DNA of 49,895 bases, from the NCBI RefSeq assembly GCF_001426485.1, contig NZ_LMET01000002.1:341708-391602 (forward strand). The letters run 5' to 3'. Source of the DNA: Aeromicrobium sp. Root472D3 (GTDB lineage: Bacteria > Actinomycetota > Actinomycetes > Propionibacteriales > Nocardioidaceae). Positions within the stretch are counted from its first letter, which is position 1; every line of letters starts with the position of its first letter. This document shows positions 29,909-37,329 of this stretch, piece after piece. Under the pieces are notes generated by a model. The model searched no databases. It saw nothing but the letters and a program-made list of their open reading frames with translations, and had not been told where the DNA came from. The translations under genes and the position numbers were made by a program.

Positions 29909-30654
29909 GCGGCCGCCAGCCGCTGCGCCGTCCCGGGTGCCAGGTCGACGAGTCCGTCGAACCAGCGGTCGAAGACGGCCTGGACGTCCTGCGGCGTCGC
30001 CTCGGTGAGCGCGAGCAGGTCGTCGACCTCGGGGCGGTACTCGTAGTACGGGCAGCCCATGGCGACCAGGCCGGCCGGATCGGCCTCGTTGACCGCCGCG
30101 GTCAGCCGTTCGAAGCGTGCGGTGCCGGTGCTGCCGATGACCCGGGCGAGGTTGCTCGTGCCGCGCCGCAGCACCTGGTGCAGCTTGCGCCGCTCGCGGT
30201 CCGACAGCACGGGCGTCCACGGCGGTGCCGACGCCGGGCGCAGCACCCCCGACCCCCACAGGATCGTGCGGCCGGCGGTCTCGGCGTCCCTCCCGCGAAA
30301 GCCCATGGTCCGACCGGTCGACCGGCTCACCTCGGCCAGGAAGCTCCAGGCGTCGTCGAGGGCGGCGCAGTCCGCCTCCGTGGGTCGGCGTACCACCCGA
30401 GCGGTCGATCCGACGACGTCGACGTCCGGCCCTCGCGGCCGGTCGACGACGAGCTCGTGCCCCAGCGCACGTGCCCGGTCCTGCAGGGCGCCGACCGTGC
30501 CCAGGGCGACGACTCGACGGTGCTCGTCGACCAGCACCTCGTCGGGGCCGCCGTCGAGTGCGACGAGGCTCGCGCAGAAGCGGTGCTCGACCGAACGGTC
30601 CTCGGCCCACCACGTGATGCGCACGGGGTGGGCGGCGAACCGTCGCGACGACAT
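29893..30654 (-). CDS. Unrecognised protein carried by the 816-bp unit
   Basis: A 253-residue soluble protein that I cannot assign to a characterised family. The N-terminal part ([17 protein letters not shown]) is followed by an acidic/hydrophobic middle region. The C-terminal segment, [31 protein letters not shown], resembles the NEWDP-x-GL...P-x-x-EY-x-x-E pattern of small DUF1871-like domains. The gene is antisense to both neighbours, overlaps the ligase gene's end by 10 bases and lies wholly between the 31-bp direct repeats, which suggests arrival as a one-gene insertion. ATG start; coding confidence rests on length and frame quality. Confidence 0.7.
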   Translation of the reverse strand: MSSRRFAAHPVRITWWAEDRSVEHRFCASLVALDGGPDEVLVDEHRRVVALGTVGALQDRARALGHELVVDRPRGPDVDVVGSTARVVRRPTEADCAALDDAWSFLAEVSRSTGRTMGFRGRDAETAGRTILWGSGVLRPASAPPWTPVLSDRERRKLHQVLRRGTSNLARVIGSTGTARFERLTAAVNEADPAGLVAMGCPYYEYRPEVDDLLALTEATPQDVQAVFDRWFDGLVDLAPGTAQRLAAAVRQG

Positions 30655-30675
30655 GCGCCGATCCAACCACCGGCC

Positions 30676-30706
30676 GGTCGAGGAAATGCGAGCGGGACGT
30701 CCGGTG
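30676..30706 (+). repeat. 31-bp direct repeat, distal copy
   Basis: Second copy of the ligase 3' end. Its frame still reads [10 protein letters not shown] and continues LHLS to a TGA at 30719-30721 that overlaps the oxidoreductase ATG as ATGA. This looks like the original gene junction. Confidence 0.9.
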
Positions 30707-30717
30707 TTGCACCTGTC

Positions 30718-31362
30718 ATGACCTCTCCTGACACGACCGCGCCCGAGACCACCGACTCGTCCACCGAGATCGTCGACTTCTGGTTCGACCCCCTGTGCCC
30801 GTTCGCCTGGATCACCTCCCGCTGGATGCTGGAGGTCGAGACGGTGCGCGACGTCGAGACGCACTTCCACGTCATGAGCCTGTCGGTGCTCAACGAGGGT
30901 CGCGACCTGCCCGAGGAGTACCAGGACATGATGAAGCGCGGATGGGGCCCCGTCCGCCTGGCGATCGCGATCGAGCAGCAGCACGGCCAGCAGGCGCTGC
31001 GCGACTACTACACCGCGATCGGCACCAAGAAGCACAACGAGCAGCAGGAGTTCACGCCCGAGCTGTTCGCCGCCGTGCTCGACGAGATCGGCCTCCCGGC
31101 CGAGCTCGCCCGGGCCGCCGACGACTCGTCGCTCGACGACGCCGTCCGCGCCTCGCACCAGGTCGGCATCGACAAGGTCGGCGAGGACGTCGGCACCCCC
31201 GTCATCGAGATCGCGGGCATCGCGTTCTTCGGTCCGGTGCTGCAGAGCATCCCCAAGGGAGAGACCGCCGGCTCGGTCTTCGACGGCGCGCGGCTGCTCG
31301 CGGGCTTCCCCGACTTCTTCGAGCTCAAGCGCACCCGCAAGGGCGACCTCGACTTCAGCTAG
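30718..31362 (+). CDS. Mycothiol-type DsbA-fold oxidoreductase (Rv2466c-like)
   Basis: A 214-residue thioredoxin-fold protein of the DsbA/FrnE class, very close in pattern to M. tuberculosis Rv2466c, a mycothiol-dependent nitroreductase ([50 protein letters not shown] and the C-terminal FELKRTRKG). The active site reads C-P-F-A rather than C-P-W-C, so only the nucleophilic Cys remains and a monothiol, mycothiol-linked mechanism is expected. It probably was translationally coupled to the ligase gene before the 816-bp insertion. Confidence 0.9.
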   Translation: MTSPDTTAPETTDSSTEIVDFWFDPLCPFAWITSRWMLEVETVRDVETHFHVMSLSVLNEGRDLPEEYQDMMKRGWGPVRLAIAIEQQHGQQALRDYYTAIGTKKHNEQQEFTPELFAAVLDEIGLPAELARAADDSSLDDAVRASHQVGIDKVGEDVGTPVIEIAGIAFFGPVLQSIPKGETAGSVFDGARLLAGFPDFFELKRTRKGDLDFS

Positions 31363-31396
31363 TCGGCGAGGGGGTCGGCGGGCCTAGGCTGGCCGC

Positions 31397-32293
31397 ATGA
31401 CCCTGCACCCCCAGTCGCGCGCTCTCCTCGAGGCCATGGGCGAGGGCGCGGACGACGTCGAGATGACGCTCGAGGTCGTCCGCGCCCTGCGGTCCGACGC
31501 CCGCAAGGCGGCCCTGGCGGGGCCGCGCATCGGGCTCGACCACGTCGTCGACGTCGACGCCGACGGGGTGCCGTGCCGTCTGTACCGCCCGCGTCAGGGC
31601 GCGCCGGTCGCGCTGTACGTGCACGGAGGCGGGTGGGTGCTGCACGACCTCGAGACGCACGACGCGTTCTGCCGCCACCTCGCCCACCAGACGGGGTGGG
31701 CCCTGCTGGCCGTCGACTACCGCCGCGCCCCCGAGCACCCGTACCCCGCGCCGCTCGACGACGTCCAGACCGCCGGGGCCTGGCTCCGGGAGCACGACCG
31801 GGGGCACCGGGTCGACGCGTCGTTCATGCCCGCGATCGGCGACTCGTCGGGCGCCAACCTCGTCGCGGGCCTGTGCGTGCGCGACGCCGGTGCGGTCGAC
31901 GCCCAGGTGCTGCTCTACCCGCCGGTCGACCGTCGCGCCGAGCTGCCGACCGGGCTGGGCACCGCCGCTCTCGACGGTCCGACGATGGACTGGTTCTGGG
32001 ACGCCTACGCGCCGGGCGACCTCGCCGACCTCCCGGACGTGTCGCCCGCGCGGGCGACCGACCTGTCGGGCCAGCCGCCCGCCTACGTCGTGACCGCCGA
32101 GCACGACGTGCTGCGCGACCAGGGCGAGGAGCACGCCGCACGCCTCGCCGAGGCCGGCGTCGACGTCCTCGCGCACCGGGCGCTCGGGATGGTCCACTCG
32201 TTCTGGCGCCAGCCGGCGCTGTTCGACGCGTCGCGGTCGACCGTCACGGTGGTCGGCGCGCTGCTCGACGCCCACCGGTCACGCCGTCGCTGA
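31397..32293 (+). CDS. HSL-family alpha/beta hydrolase (esterase/lipase-like)
   Basis: A 298-residue hydrolase. YVHGGGWVLHD is the HGGG oxyanion motif of hormone-sensitive-lipase-type enzymes, IGDSSGAN holds the nucleophilic Ser, and an Asp in TAEHDVLRDQG with His in GMVHSFW complete the triad. It acts on carboxylic esters of unknown identity. TAGGCT lies 6 bases before the ATG, a leaderless pattern, so it has its own promoter. Confidence 0.9.
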   Translation: MTLHPQSRALLEAMGEGADDVEMTLEVVRALRSDARKAALAGPRIGLDHVVDVDADGVPCRLYRPRQGAPVALYVHGGGWVLHDLETHDAFCRHLAHQTGWALLAVDYRRAPEHPYPAPLDDVQTAGAWLREHDRGHRVDASFMPAIGDSSGANLVAGLCVRDAGAVDAQVLLYPPVDRRAELPTGLGTAALDGPTMDWFWDAYAPGDLADLPDVSPARATDLSGQPPAYVVTAEHDVLRDQGEEHAARLAEAGVDVLAHRALGMVHSFWRQPALFDASRSTVTVVGALLDAHRSRRR

Positions 32294-32309
32294 CTGGCAT
32301 ACTGAGCGG

Positions 32310-33902
32310 GTGCCAGACCAGTCCTCCTACGCCCGCCAGCGTGCCGACTTCATCCACCGGCACCGCATCAGCCTCAAGTTCAGGCGCGGCGCGACCGCAC
32401 TGGTGTGGGGCGTCGCGACGGTCCTGCTCGTGCTGGCGCTCGGCGTGCACGCCCTGGTCGACGGCGCGCCGGGCGTGCTCGACGTCGTCGCGACGGTCGC
32501 CGCGACGGTCCTGACCGTCGTGGCCCTGCGCCGTCCCGCCCCGGCACCCCACGCGCACGGGCTGCCCGGCGTCCCCGGCGACGCCCACGGCCCCTGCCCG
32601 ACCGACCACCCCGACATGGGCCCGTGGGTGATCGGCAGCAGGATCGCCGGCCCGCTGACGCTGCTGGCCGTCGCGGCCGGGCTCGGCCCGGCGTTCGTCG
32701 CGGTGCCGCTGACGGCCGTCGTGGTGCTCGCCGGCCGCGTCGCGCTCTACATGGTCGTCGTCCGGCGCCGCACCGTCGCGATCGCCCGCGCGCTCGCCGC
32801 CCACCAGCCGCGCTTCGCGATCGCCTACGCGGGCTACGGCGGCGGTCCGACGCACCTGACGATGTGGGAGGACCCGCTGCTCAGCGCGGGCTTCCCGGGG
32901 GTCGTGTTCAACTACCGCGAGAAGTACTGCGAGTACCTGCGCGAGAACACCGACCTGACGTCCCCGTTCGTCCAGCTGAGCACCGACGCGGTCCGCGACC
33001 TGCAGGTGCTGGTCGTGCCGACGCTCCGGTACTTCTTCTACCTGCACAACGCCAAGTCGAACTACCGGTACATGGCGATCAAGAAGGTCACGCACGTGTG
33101 GCTGGGGCACGGCGACTCCGACAAGCCGGCGAGCGTGTTCGGCCGGCACGCCGACTACGACCTGCTGGTCGTCTCGGGCACCGCCGCGATCGAGCGGTAC
33201 GCGACGGGCGGGGTCCGGATCCCGGCCGAGAAGTTCGTCGTCCTGGGGCGCCCGCAGGTGCAGGAGATCGAGGCGGCGACGCGCAGCATCACCGACGTCG
33301 AGCGCCCGGTCGTGCTCTACGCGCCGACCTGGCAGGGCAAGCGCATGCGGGTCAACTTCTCGTCCCTGCGGTTCGGTGCCGAGATCGTCGAGGCGCTGAT
33401 CGAGGCCGGCGCCGACGTCATCTTCCGTCCCCACCCCCTGTCGAAGCGCCACCCGCGGCTCGAGCACTTCGTGCGGCGCACCGAGGTCGTGCTGGCGCTC
33501 GACACGCAGGACCCCGACACGCCCGGCCGTCACCTCATCGGCGACCTGCCGAACCGCACGTGGTCGCTCAACGAGTGCATGAACCGCGCCGACGCCCTCG
33601 TGTCCGACGTGTCGAGCGTGGTGTCCGACTGGCTGCAGTCGGGCAAGCCGTACGCGATGGTCAGCACCAAGTGGCCGGTCGACGAGTTCCGCGACCGGTT
33701 CCCCGTCGCGCGGGGGGCCTACGTCCTCACGCGAGACCTCGAGGACGCCCACGAGGTGATCGCCGACATGCTCGGTCCCGACTCGATGCGCGGTCCGCGC
33801 GACGAGCTGCGGGTGCGGGTCCTCGGGGGCTTCACGGGGCGCGAGTCGGCGGAGGCCTTCGCCGCCTACTTCCACGAGCGCTTCGCCGGGGTCGCACCGT
33901 GA
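32310..33902 (+). CDS. CDP-glycerol glycerophosphotransferase-like membrane protein
   Basis: A 530-residue protein. The first 150 residues carry about four hydrophobic segments (for example ALVWGVATVLLVLALGVHAL and LTLLAVAAGLGPAFVAVPLT). The rest is a TagB/TagF-like domain: THVWLGHGDSDKP, VVLYAPTWQGKR, DVIFRPHPLSKRHP and VSDVSSVVSDWL match the nucleotide-binding half. Such enzymes add glycerol phosphate to teichoic acids or related envelope polymers. No other teichoic acid gene is nearby. GTG start with CATACT 6 bases upstream. Confidence 0.82.
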   Translation: MPDQSSYARQRADFIHRHRISLKFRRGATALVWGVATVLLVLALGVHALVDGAPGVLDVVATVAATVLTVVALRRPAPAPHAHGLPGVPGDAHGPCPTDHPDMGPWVIGSRIAGPLTLLAVAAGLGPAFVAVPLTAVVVLAGRVALYMVVVRRRTVAIARALAAHQPRFAIAYAGYGGGPTHLTMWEDPLLSAGFPGVVFNYREKYCEYLRENTDLTSPFVQLSTDAVRDLQVLVVPTLRYFFYLHNAKSNYRYMAIKKVTHVWLGHGDSDKPASVFGRHADYDLLVVSGTAAIERYATGGVRIPAEKFVVLGRPQVQEIEAATRSITDVERPVVLYAPTWQGKRMRVNFSSLRFGAEIVEALIEAGADVIFRPHPLSKRHPRLEHFVRRTEVVLALDTQDPDTPGRHLIGDLPNRTWSLNECMNRADALVSDVSSVVSDWLQSGKPYAMVSTKWPVDEFRDRFPVARGAYVLTRDLEDAHEVIADMLGPDSMRGPRDELRVRVLGGFTGRESAEAFAAYFHERFAGVAP

Positions 33903-33928
33903 CGGTGGGGGCTGGAACACTGGACCCC

Positions 33929-34387
33929 ATGCGCATCCACATCGCCGCCGACCACGCCGGCTTCGAGCTCAAGACCCACCTCATCGCCTGGCTGACCGAC
34001 AACGGCCACGAGCCCGTCGACCACGGCGCGCACGCCTACGACGCCGAGGACGACTACCCGCCGTTCTGCGTCGCCGCCGCGGCGGCCGCGGTCGCCGAGC
34101 CCGGCTCGCTCGCGGTGGTGATCGGTGGCTCGGGCAACGGCGAGCAGATCGCGGCCAACAAGGTCGAGGGTGCCCGCGCGGCGCTGGCCTGGAGCACCGA
34201 GACGGCGTCGCTGGCCCGTCAGCACAACAACGCCCAGGTCGTCGCCGTGGGTGCCCGCATGCACACGGCCGACGAGGCCACCGCGATCGTCGAGGCCTTC
34301 CTGACGACGCCGTGGAGCGAGGCCGCGCGCCACCAGCGTCGCATCGACATGCTCCTGGCCTACGAGAAGACCGGCCGGTTTGCCTGA
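33929..34387 (+). CDS. rpiB: Ribose-5-phosphate isomerase B
   Basis: A 152-residue RpiB/LacAB-family isomerase interconverting ribose 5-phosphate and ribulose 5-phosphate. AADHAGFELK, DYPPFC and VIGGSGNGEQIAANKVEGARAAL are the sugar phosphate-binding and active-site segments; NNAQVVAVGARMH follows. The active-site position that is Cys in E. coli RpiB is Ser here (GGSGNGE), as in mycobacterial RpiB. The stop overlaps the nei start by 8 bases. rpiB next to a nei-type gene matches M. tuberculosis. Confidence 0.94.
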   Translation: MRIHIAADHAGFELKTHLIAWLTDNGHEPVDHGAHAYDAEDDYPPFCVAAAAAAVAEPGSLAVVIGGSGNGEQIAANKVEGARAALAWSTETASLARQHNNAQVVAVGARMHTADEATAIVEAFLTTPWSEAARHQRRIDMLLAYEKTGRFA

Positions 34388-35189
34388 GGGACACACGCTC
34401 CACCGGCTGGCCCGCACGCTGAACCGCACGTTCGGACGGCAGGTGGTGGGCTCGTCGAGCCCGCAGGGACGGTTCGCCGTCGGTGCCGCCCTCGTCGACG
34501 GCACGACCTTCGGGCGCGCCCAGGCGTGGGGCAAGCACCTCCTGGTGCCGGTCGAGGCGACGGACGCCACGGTGCACGTCCATCTCGGCCTCTACGGCAA
34601 GTTCACCGTCACGCGCTCCGACGACGTTCCCGTGGTCGGGCAGGTGCGGTGGCGGCTGACCGCGCCGGGGGTGACCGCCGACCTGCGGGGTCCCACGGCC
34701 TGCGAGCTGCTCGACCCGCCGGCCGTCGACGCCCTGCTGGGCCGGCTCGGGCCGGACCCCCTGCGCAAGGACGCCGATCCCGGACGGGCCTGGCGACGCA
34801 TCCACGCCTCCCGGGCACCGATCGCGACGCTGCTGATGGACCAGGCCGTCATCGCGGGCATCGGCAACGTCTACCGGGCCGAGCTGCTGTTCCGCCACGG
34901 CGTCGACCCCACGACACCGGGACGCGAGCTCGACGAGAGCGTCTGGAACGCGATGTGGGACGACATCGTCGAGCTCATGAAGGTCGGCGTCGCCAAGGGC
35001 CGCATCCTCACGGTCCGCCCGGACGACTCGCAGGGCCCCGCGGGGCGCGGACGGCGGCGGCGCGGGGGCGAGTCGTACGTGTACCGGCGCACGGGCCTGC
35101 CGTGCCTGGTCTGCGGCACGCCCGTCGTCACGAGCGTCCTCGCGGGCAGAAACCTCTTTTGGTGCCCGTCCTGCCAGCAACGCGATTAG
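34380..35189 (+). CDS. nei: Fpg/Nei-family DNA glycosylase
   Basis: A 269-residue bifunctional DNA glycosylase/AP lyase that removes oxidised bases. The TTG start is fixed by the family: after initiator Met comes PEGHTLHRLAR, with Pro2 and Glu3 catalytic, as in Nei. The H2TH region is near MDQAVIAGIGNVYRAELLF, and the C-terminus has a zinc finger, CLVCGTP...FWCPSCQQRD. It overlaps rpiB by 8 bases and is translationally coupled to it. Confidence 0.94.
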   Translation: MPEGHTLHRLARTLNRTFGRQVVGSSSPQGRFAVGAALVDGTTFGRAQAWGKHLLVPVEATDATVHVHLGLYGKFTVTRSDDVPVVGQVRWRLTAPGVTADLRGPTACELLDPPAVDALLGRLGPDPLRKDADPGRAWRRIHASRAPIATLLMDQAVIAGIGNVYRAELLFRHGVDPTTPGRELDESVWNAMWDDIVELMKVGVAKGRILTVRPDDSQGPAGRGRRRRGGESYVYRRTGLPCLVCGTPVVTSVLAGRNLFWCPSCQQRD

Positions 35190-35199
35190 GCTCGAGCAG

Positions 35200-36396
35200 G
35201 TGACGTCCCGTCTGCGCCGAGCCCTGCCCTCCGTGGCGGGGTACCTCGACCAGCGGATCGTGCGGTGGCGCACCGGCACGAGCGAGGGCCAGGTCGCGGT
35301 GCTCGTGGCGCTGGTGGCCCTCGCGGTCGTCATCCTGGCCGGATCGCTCGTGACCTACTCGACGTTCCCGGCGCCGACGTTCGTCATCCCGCTGCTGCTG
35401 GGCACGATGCTGCTGCGCTACCGGCCCCTGCTGACGCTGGTGCTGTTCATCGTGGTGTGCGTCGCCGTGACCGTGACGAACGAGTACCTGCGCGCGGTCG
35501 ACGCCGGGCAGCCGGGCATCACCGGCGGCCGCATCAGCACGCTCGTCACGATGGCGGTCGTCGCGACCCTGGTGCTGTTCGAGTCGAGCCGGCACCGCAG
35601 CGGGCTCCCGGGGCCGCTCGGCGAGGCGATGCTGGTCGACCTGCGCGACCGCCTGCAGGCGCAGGGCGTCGTGCCGGTGCTGCCGGAGGGCTGGTCGGCG
35701 CAGTCGGCCATGGTGTCGTCGGGCGGCACCCAGTTCGCGGGCGACTTCCTGGTGGCCAACCTCTCGGACGACGAGACCCGGCTCGAGATGGTCATGGTCG
35801 ACGTGTGCGGCAAGGGCGTCGCGGCCGGCACGCAGTCGCTGCAGTTCGCGGGGGCTCTCGGCGGCCTGATCGGCGCGCTGCCACCCCTGGGTTTGTTCTC
35901 GGCCGGCAACGACTTCCTGCTGCGGCAGAAGTGGGACGAGGGCTTCGCGACGGCGGTGCACGTGCTGATCGACCTGCGGACGGGCGACTACTCGATCACC
36001 AACGCGGGGCACCCGCCGGCGCTGCGCTGGGAGGCCGCGGACCGCGACTGGGTCGTCGACGGTGCGCGGGGGACCGCCCTCGGCATCACCAAGCTCGCCG
36101 ACTTCCACCAGACGACCGGCACGCTGGGCGTCGGCGACGCGCTCATGTTCTACACCGACGGTGTCGTCGAGACCCGCACGCAGGACTTCACGTCGGGCAT
36201 CGAGTGGCTCCGCGCGACGGCCGGCGACATCGTCGCGAAGGGGTTCGACCAGGCTTCGCGCAAGATCATCAAGCAGGTCACGGCCGGCGACGACGACCGC
36301 GCCGTGCTGATCCTCAACCGCACCGCCGTCGCCGTCGCCGCGCCCGTCTCGCCCGTCTCGCCCGACGACCCGGCCGCGACGCACCAGGACGCCTGA
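35200..36396 (+). CDS. Membrane-anchored SpoIIE/RsbU-type protein phosphatase
   Basis: A 398-residue PP2C-like phosphatase. Residues about 30-130 hold four hydrophobic helices (VAVLVALVALAVVILAG, PTFVIPLLLGTMLL and two more). The catalytic domain starts near 165: GGTQFAGDFLVANLSDD and MVDVCGKGVAAGTQS supply metal-binding Asp residues, followed by TNAGHPPALRW and FYTDGVVETR. Such enzymes dephosphorylate anti-anti-sigma factors in partner-switching; no partner is present here. GTG start with TAGGCT 7 bases upstream. Confidence 0.88.
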   Translation: MTSRLRRALPSVAGYLDQRIVRWRTGTSEGQVAVLVALVALAVVILAGSLVTYSTFPAPTFVIPLLLGTMLLRYRPLLTLVLFIVVCVAVTVTNEYLRAVDAGQPGITGGRISTLVTMAVVATLVLFESSRHRSGLPGPLGEAMLVDLRDRLQAQGVVPVLPEGWSAQSAMVSSGGTQFAGDFLVANLSDDETRLEMVMVDVCGKGVAAGTQSLQFAGALGGLIGALPPLGLFSAGNDFLLRQKWDEGFATAVHVLIDLRTGDYSITNAGHPPALRWEAADRDWVVDGARGTALGITKLADFHQTTGTLGVGDALMFYTDGVVETRTQDFTSGIEWLRATAGDIVAKGFDQASRKIIKQVTAGDDDRAVLILNRTAVAVAAPVSPVSPDDPAATHQDA

Positions 36397-36411
36397 GCGG
36401 TGCGGGAACGA

Positions 36412-36440
36412 CGAAGGGCCCCTCGACGAGGGGCCCTTCG
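36412..36440. terminator. Bidirectional terminator hairpin
   Basis: CGAAGGGCCCCTC and GAGGGGCCCTTCG form a perfect 13-bp stem with a 3-base loop, between the phosphatase stop and the encoded CCA of the convergent tRNA-Gly. Confidence 0.8.
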
Positions 36441-36441
36441 G

Positions 36442-36518
36442 TGGAGCGGACGACGAGACTCGAACTCGCAACATTCTGCTTGGAAGGCAGAGACTCTAGC
36501 CAATTGAGTTACGTCCGC
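36442..36518 (-). tRNA. tRNA-Gly (anticodon UCC), CCA encoded
   Basis: On the minus strand the gene starts GCGGACG and ends CGTCCGC-T-CCA. The anticodon loop TTCCAAG in the stem CTGCC/GCAG gives UCC, read as glycine GGA. The T arm holds GAGTTCGAGTCTC. Acceptor stem pairs perfectly; the 3' CCA is encoded, unlike the tRNA-Pro nearby. Confidence 0.95.
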
Positions 36519-36573
36519 AGGTGCTGCCGAAGCAGCGGAACCATGATGCCACACGACGCACCGGGCCCTGTCG

Positions 36574-37128
36574 CTAGGTGCGGACGACGAGGTCGGCGCG
36601 ACCGCGGGTGCCCTCGGCCGCGAAGTGGCGGGCCTCCTGCTCGGCCCAGACGTCCCAGAACGGCGCGAACGTCTCGCCGTCGCGGCTCAGCGCGCGCTCC
36701 TTGCGGACGTCGGCGGGCGCCTCGAGCCAGATCAGCAGGCTCAGGAAGGGGCGGACGACCGACGCCCCGCTGCCCACCCCGTCGAGCAGCAGCAGGCGCG
36801 CCGGCGGCACGTGCAGCAGCGGCCCCGGGACGCCGGCTGCCCAGTCCCACCGGTGGGCCGTGCCGGTGTCGCCGACCGCGACCGACGCGAGCACCCGCGC
36901 GACGACGTCCGGCGTCGTGGCCAGCCCGTGCCAGCCGGGGTAGAGGTCCTCCAGGTGCAGGACGTCGGCCCCGGTGAGGTCCGCGAGGCCCGCGACGAAG
37001 CTGGTCTTGCCCGCACCGCTCGGACCGTCGACGGCCACGACGGTCGTCGTGCCGCACGCGGGCCCGCGGGTCGCGAGGTGGGCCAGGACGGGCTCGTACC
37101 GGTGGGATGCCACGCCTCCAGTGTCCAC
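36574..37128 (-). CDS. P-loop nucleoside/uridine kinase-like ATPase
   Basis: A 184-residue P-loop NTPase. VVAVDGPSGAGKTSF (about residues 29-43) is the Walker A motif, HLEDLYPGWHG is the acidic substrate region typical of uridine kinase-like proteins, and LLLLDGVGSG a Walker B-like strand. A small-molecule kinase is likely; the substrate is unknown. GTG start at 37128, or GTG five codons later. Lies between the two tRNA genes on the strand of tRNA-Gly. Confidence 0.8.
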   Translation of the reverse strand: MDTGGVASHRYEPVLAHLATRGPACGTTTVVAVDGPSGAGKTSFVAGLADLTGADVLHLEDLYPGWHGLATTPDVVARVLASVAVGDTGTAHRWDWAAGVPGPLLHVPPARLLLLDGVGSGASVVRPFLSLLIWLEAPADVRKERALSRDGETFAPFWDVWAEQEARHFAAEGTRGRADLVVRT

Positions 37129-37144
37129 TAGACTGACGCGGCTA

Positions 37145-37218
37145 CGGGATGTAGCGCAGCTTGGTAGCGCGCGCCGTTTGGGGCGGTGAGGTCGCAGGTT
37201 CGAATCCTGTCATCCCGA
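37145..37218 (+). tRNA. tRNA-Pro (anticodon UGG)
   Basis: CGGGATG at the 5' end pairs with CATCCCG before discriminator A. The anticodon loop TTTGGGG in stem GCCG/CGGT gives UGG (proline CCA). The T arm has GCAGGTTCGAATCCTGT. CCA is not encoded. TAGACT at 37129-37134 is a plausible -10 for it. Confidence 0.95.
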
Positions 37219-37232
37219 CACACCGGGCACCC

Positions 37233-37252
37233 GACCCCCGGCGCCGGGGGTC
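37233..37252. terminator. Palindromic terminator after tRNA-Pro
   Basis: GACCCCCGGCGCCGGGGGTC is a perfect 20-bp palindrome 14 bases beyond the tRNA 3' end, ahead of the phosphatase gene. Confidence 0.6.
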
Positions 37253-37329
37253 GAACCGACGCCGACCCGACGCCCGACGTTCACCGGCACCTGTCGCGCA
37301 GGACGTGCTGGTCTGCGGCACTGAGGTAC

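Noticed and set aside
36442..37252. tRNA genes as integration sites for a genomic island
   Set aside because: No integrase, no partial tRNA copy and no direct repeat of a tRNA 3' end was seen nearby.
37186..37329. N-terminal extension of PhoD running through tRNA-Pro
   Set aside because: The tRNA is a complete gene and the Tat signal requires a start near 37330.
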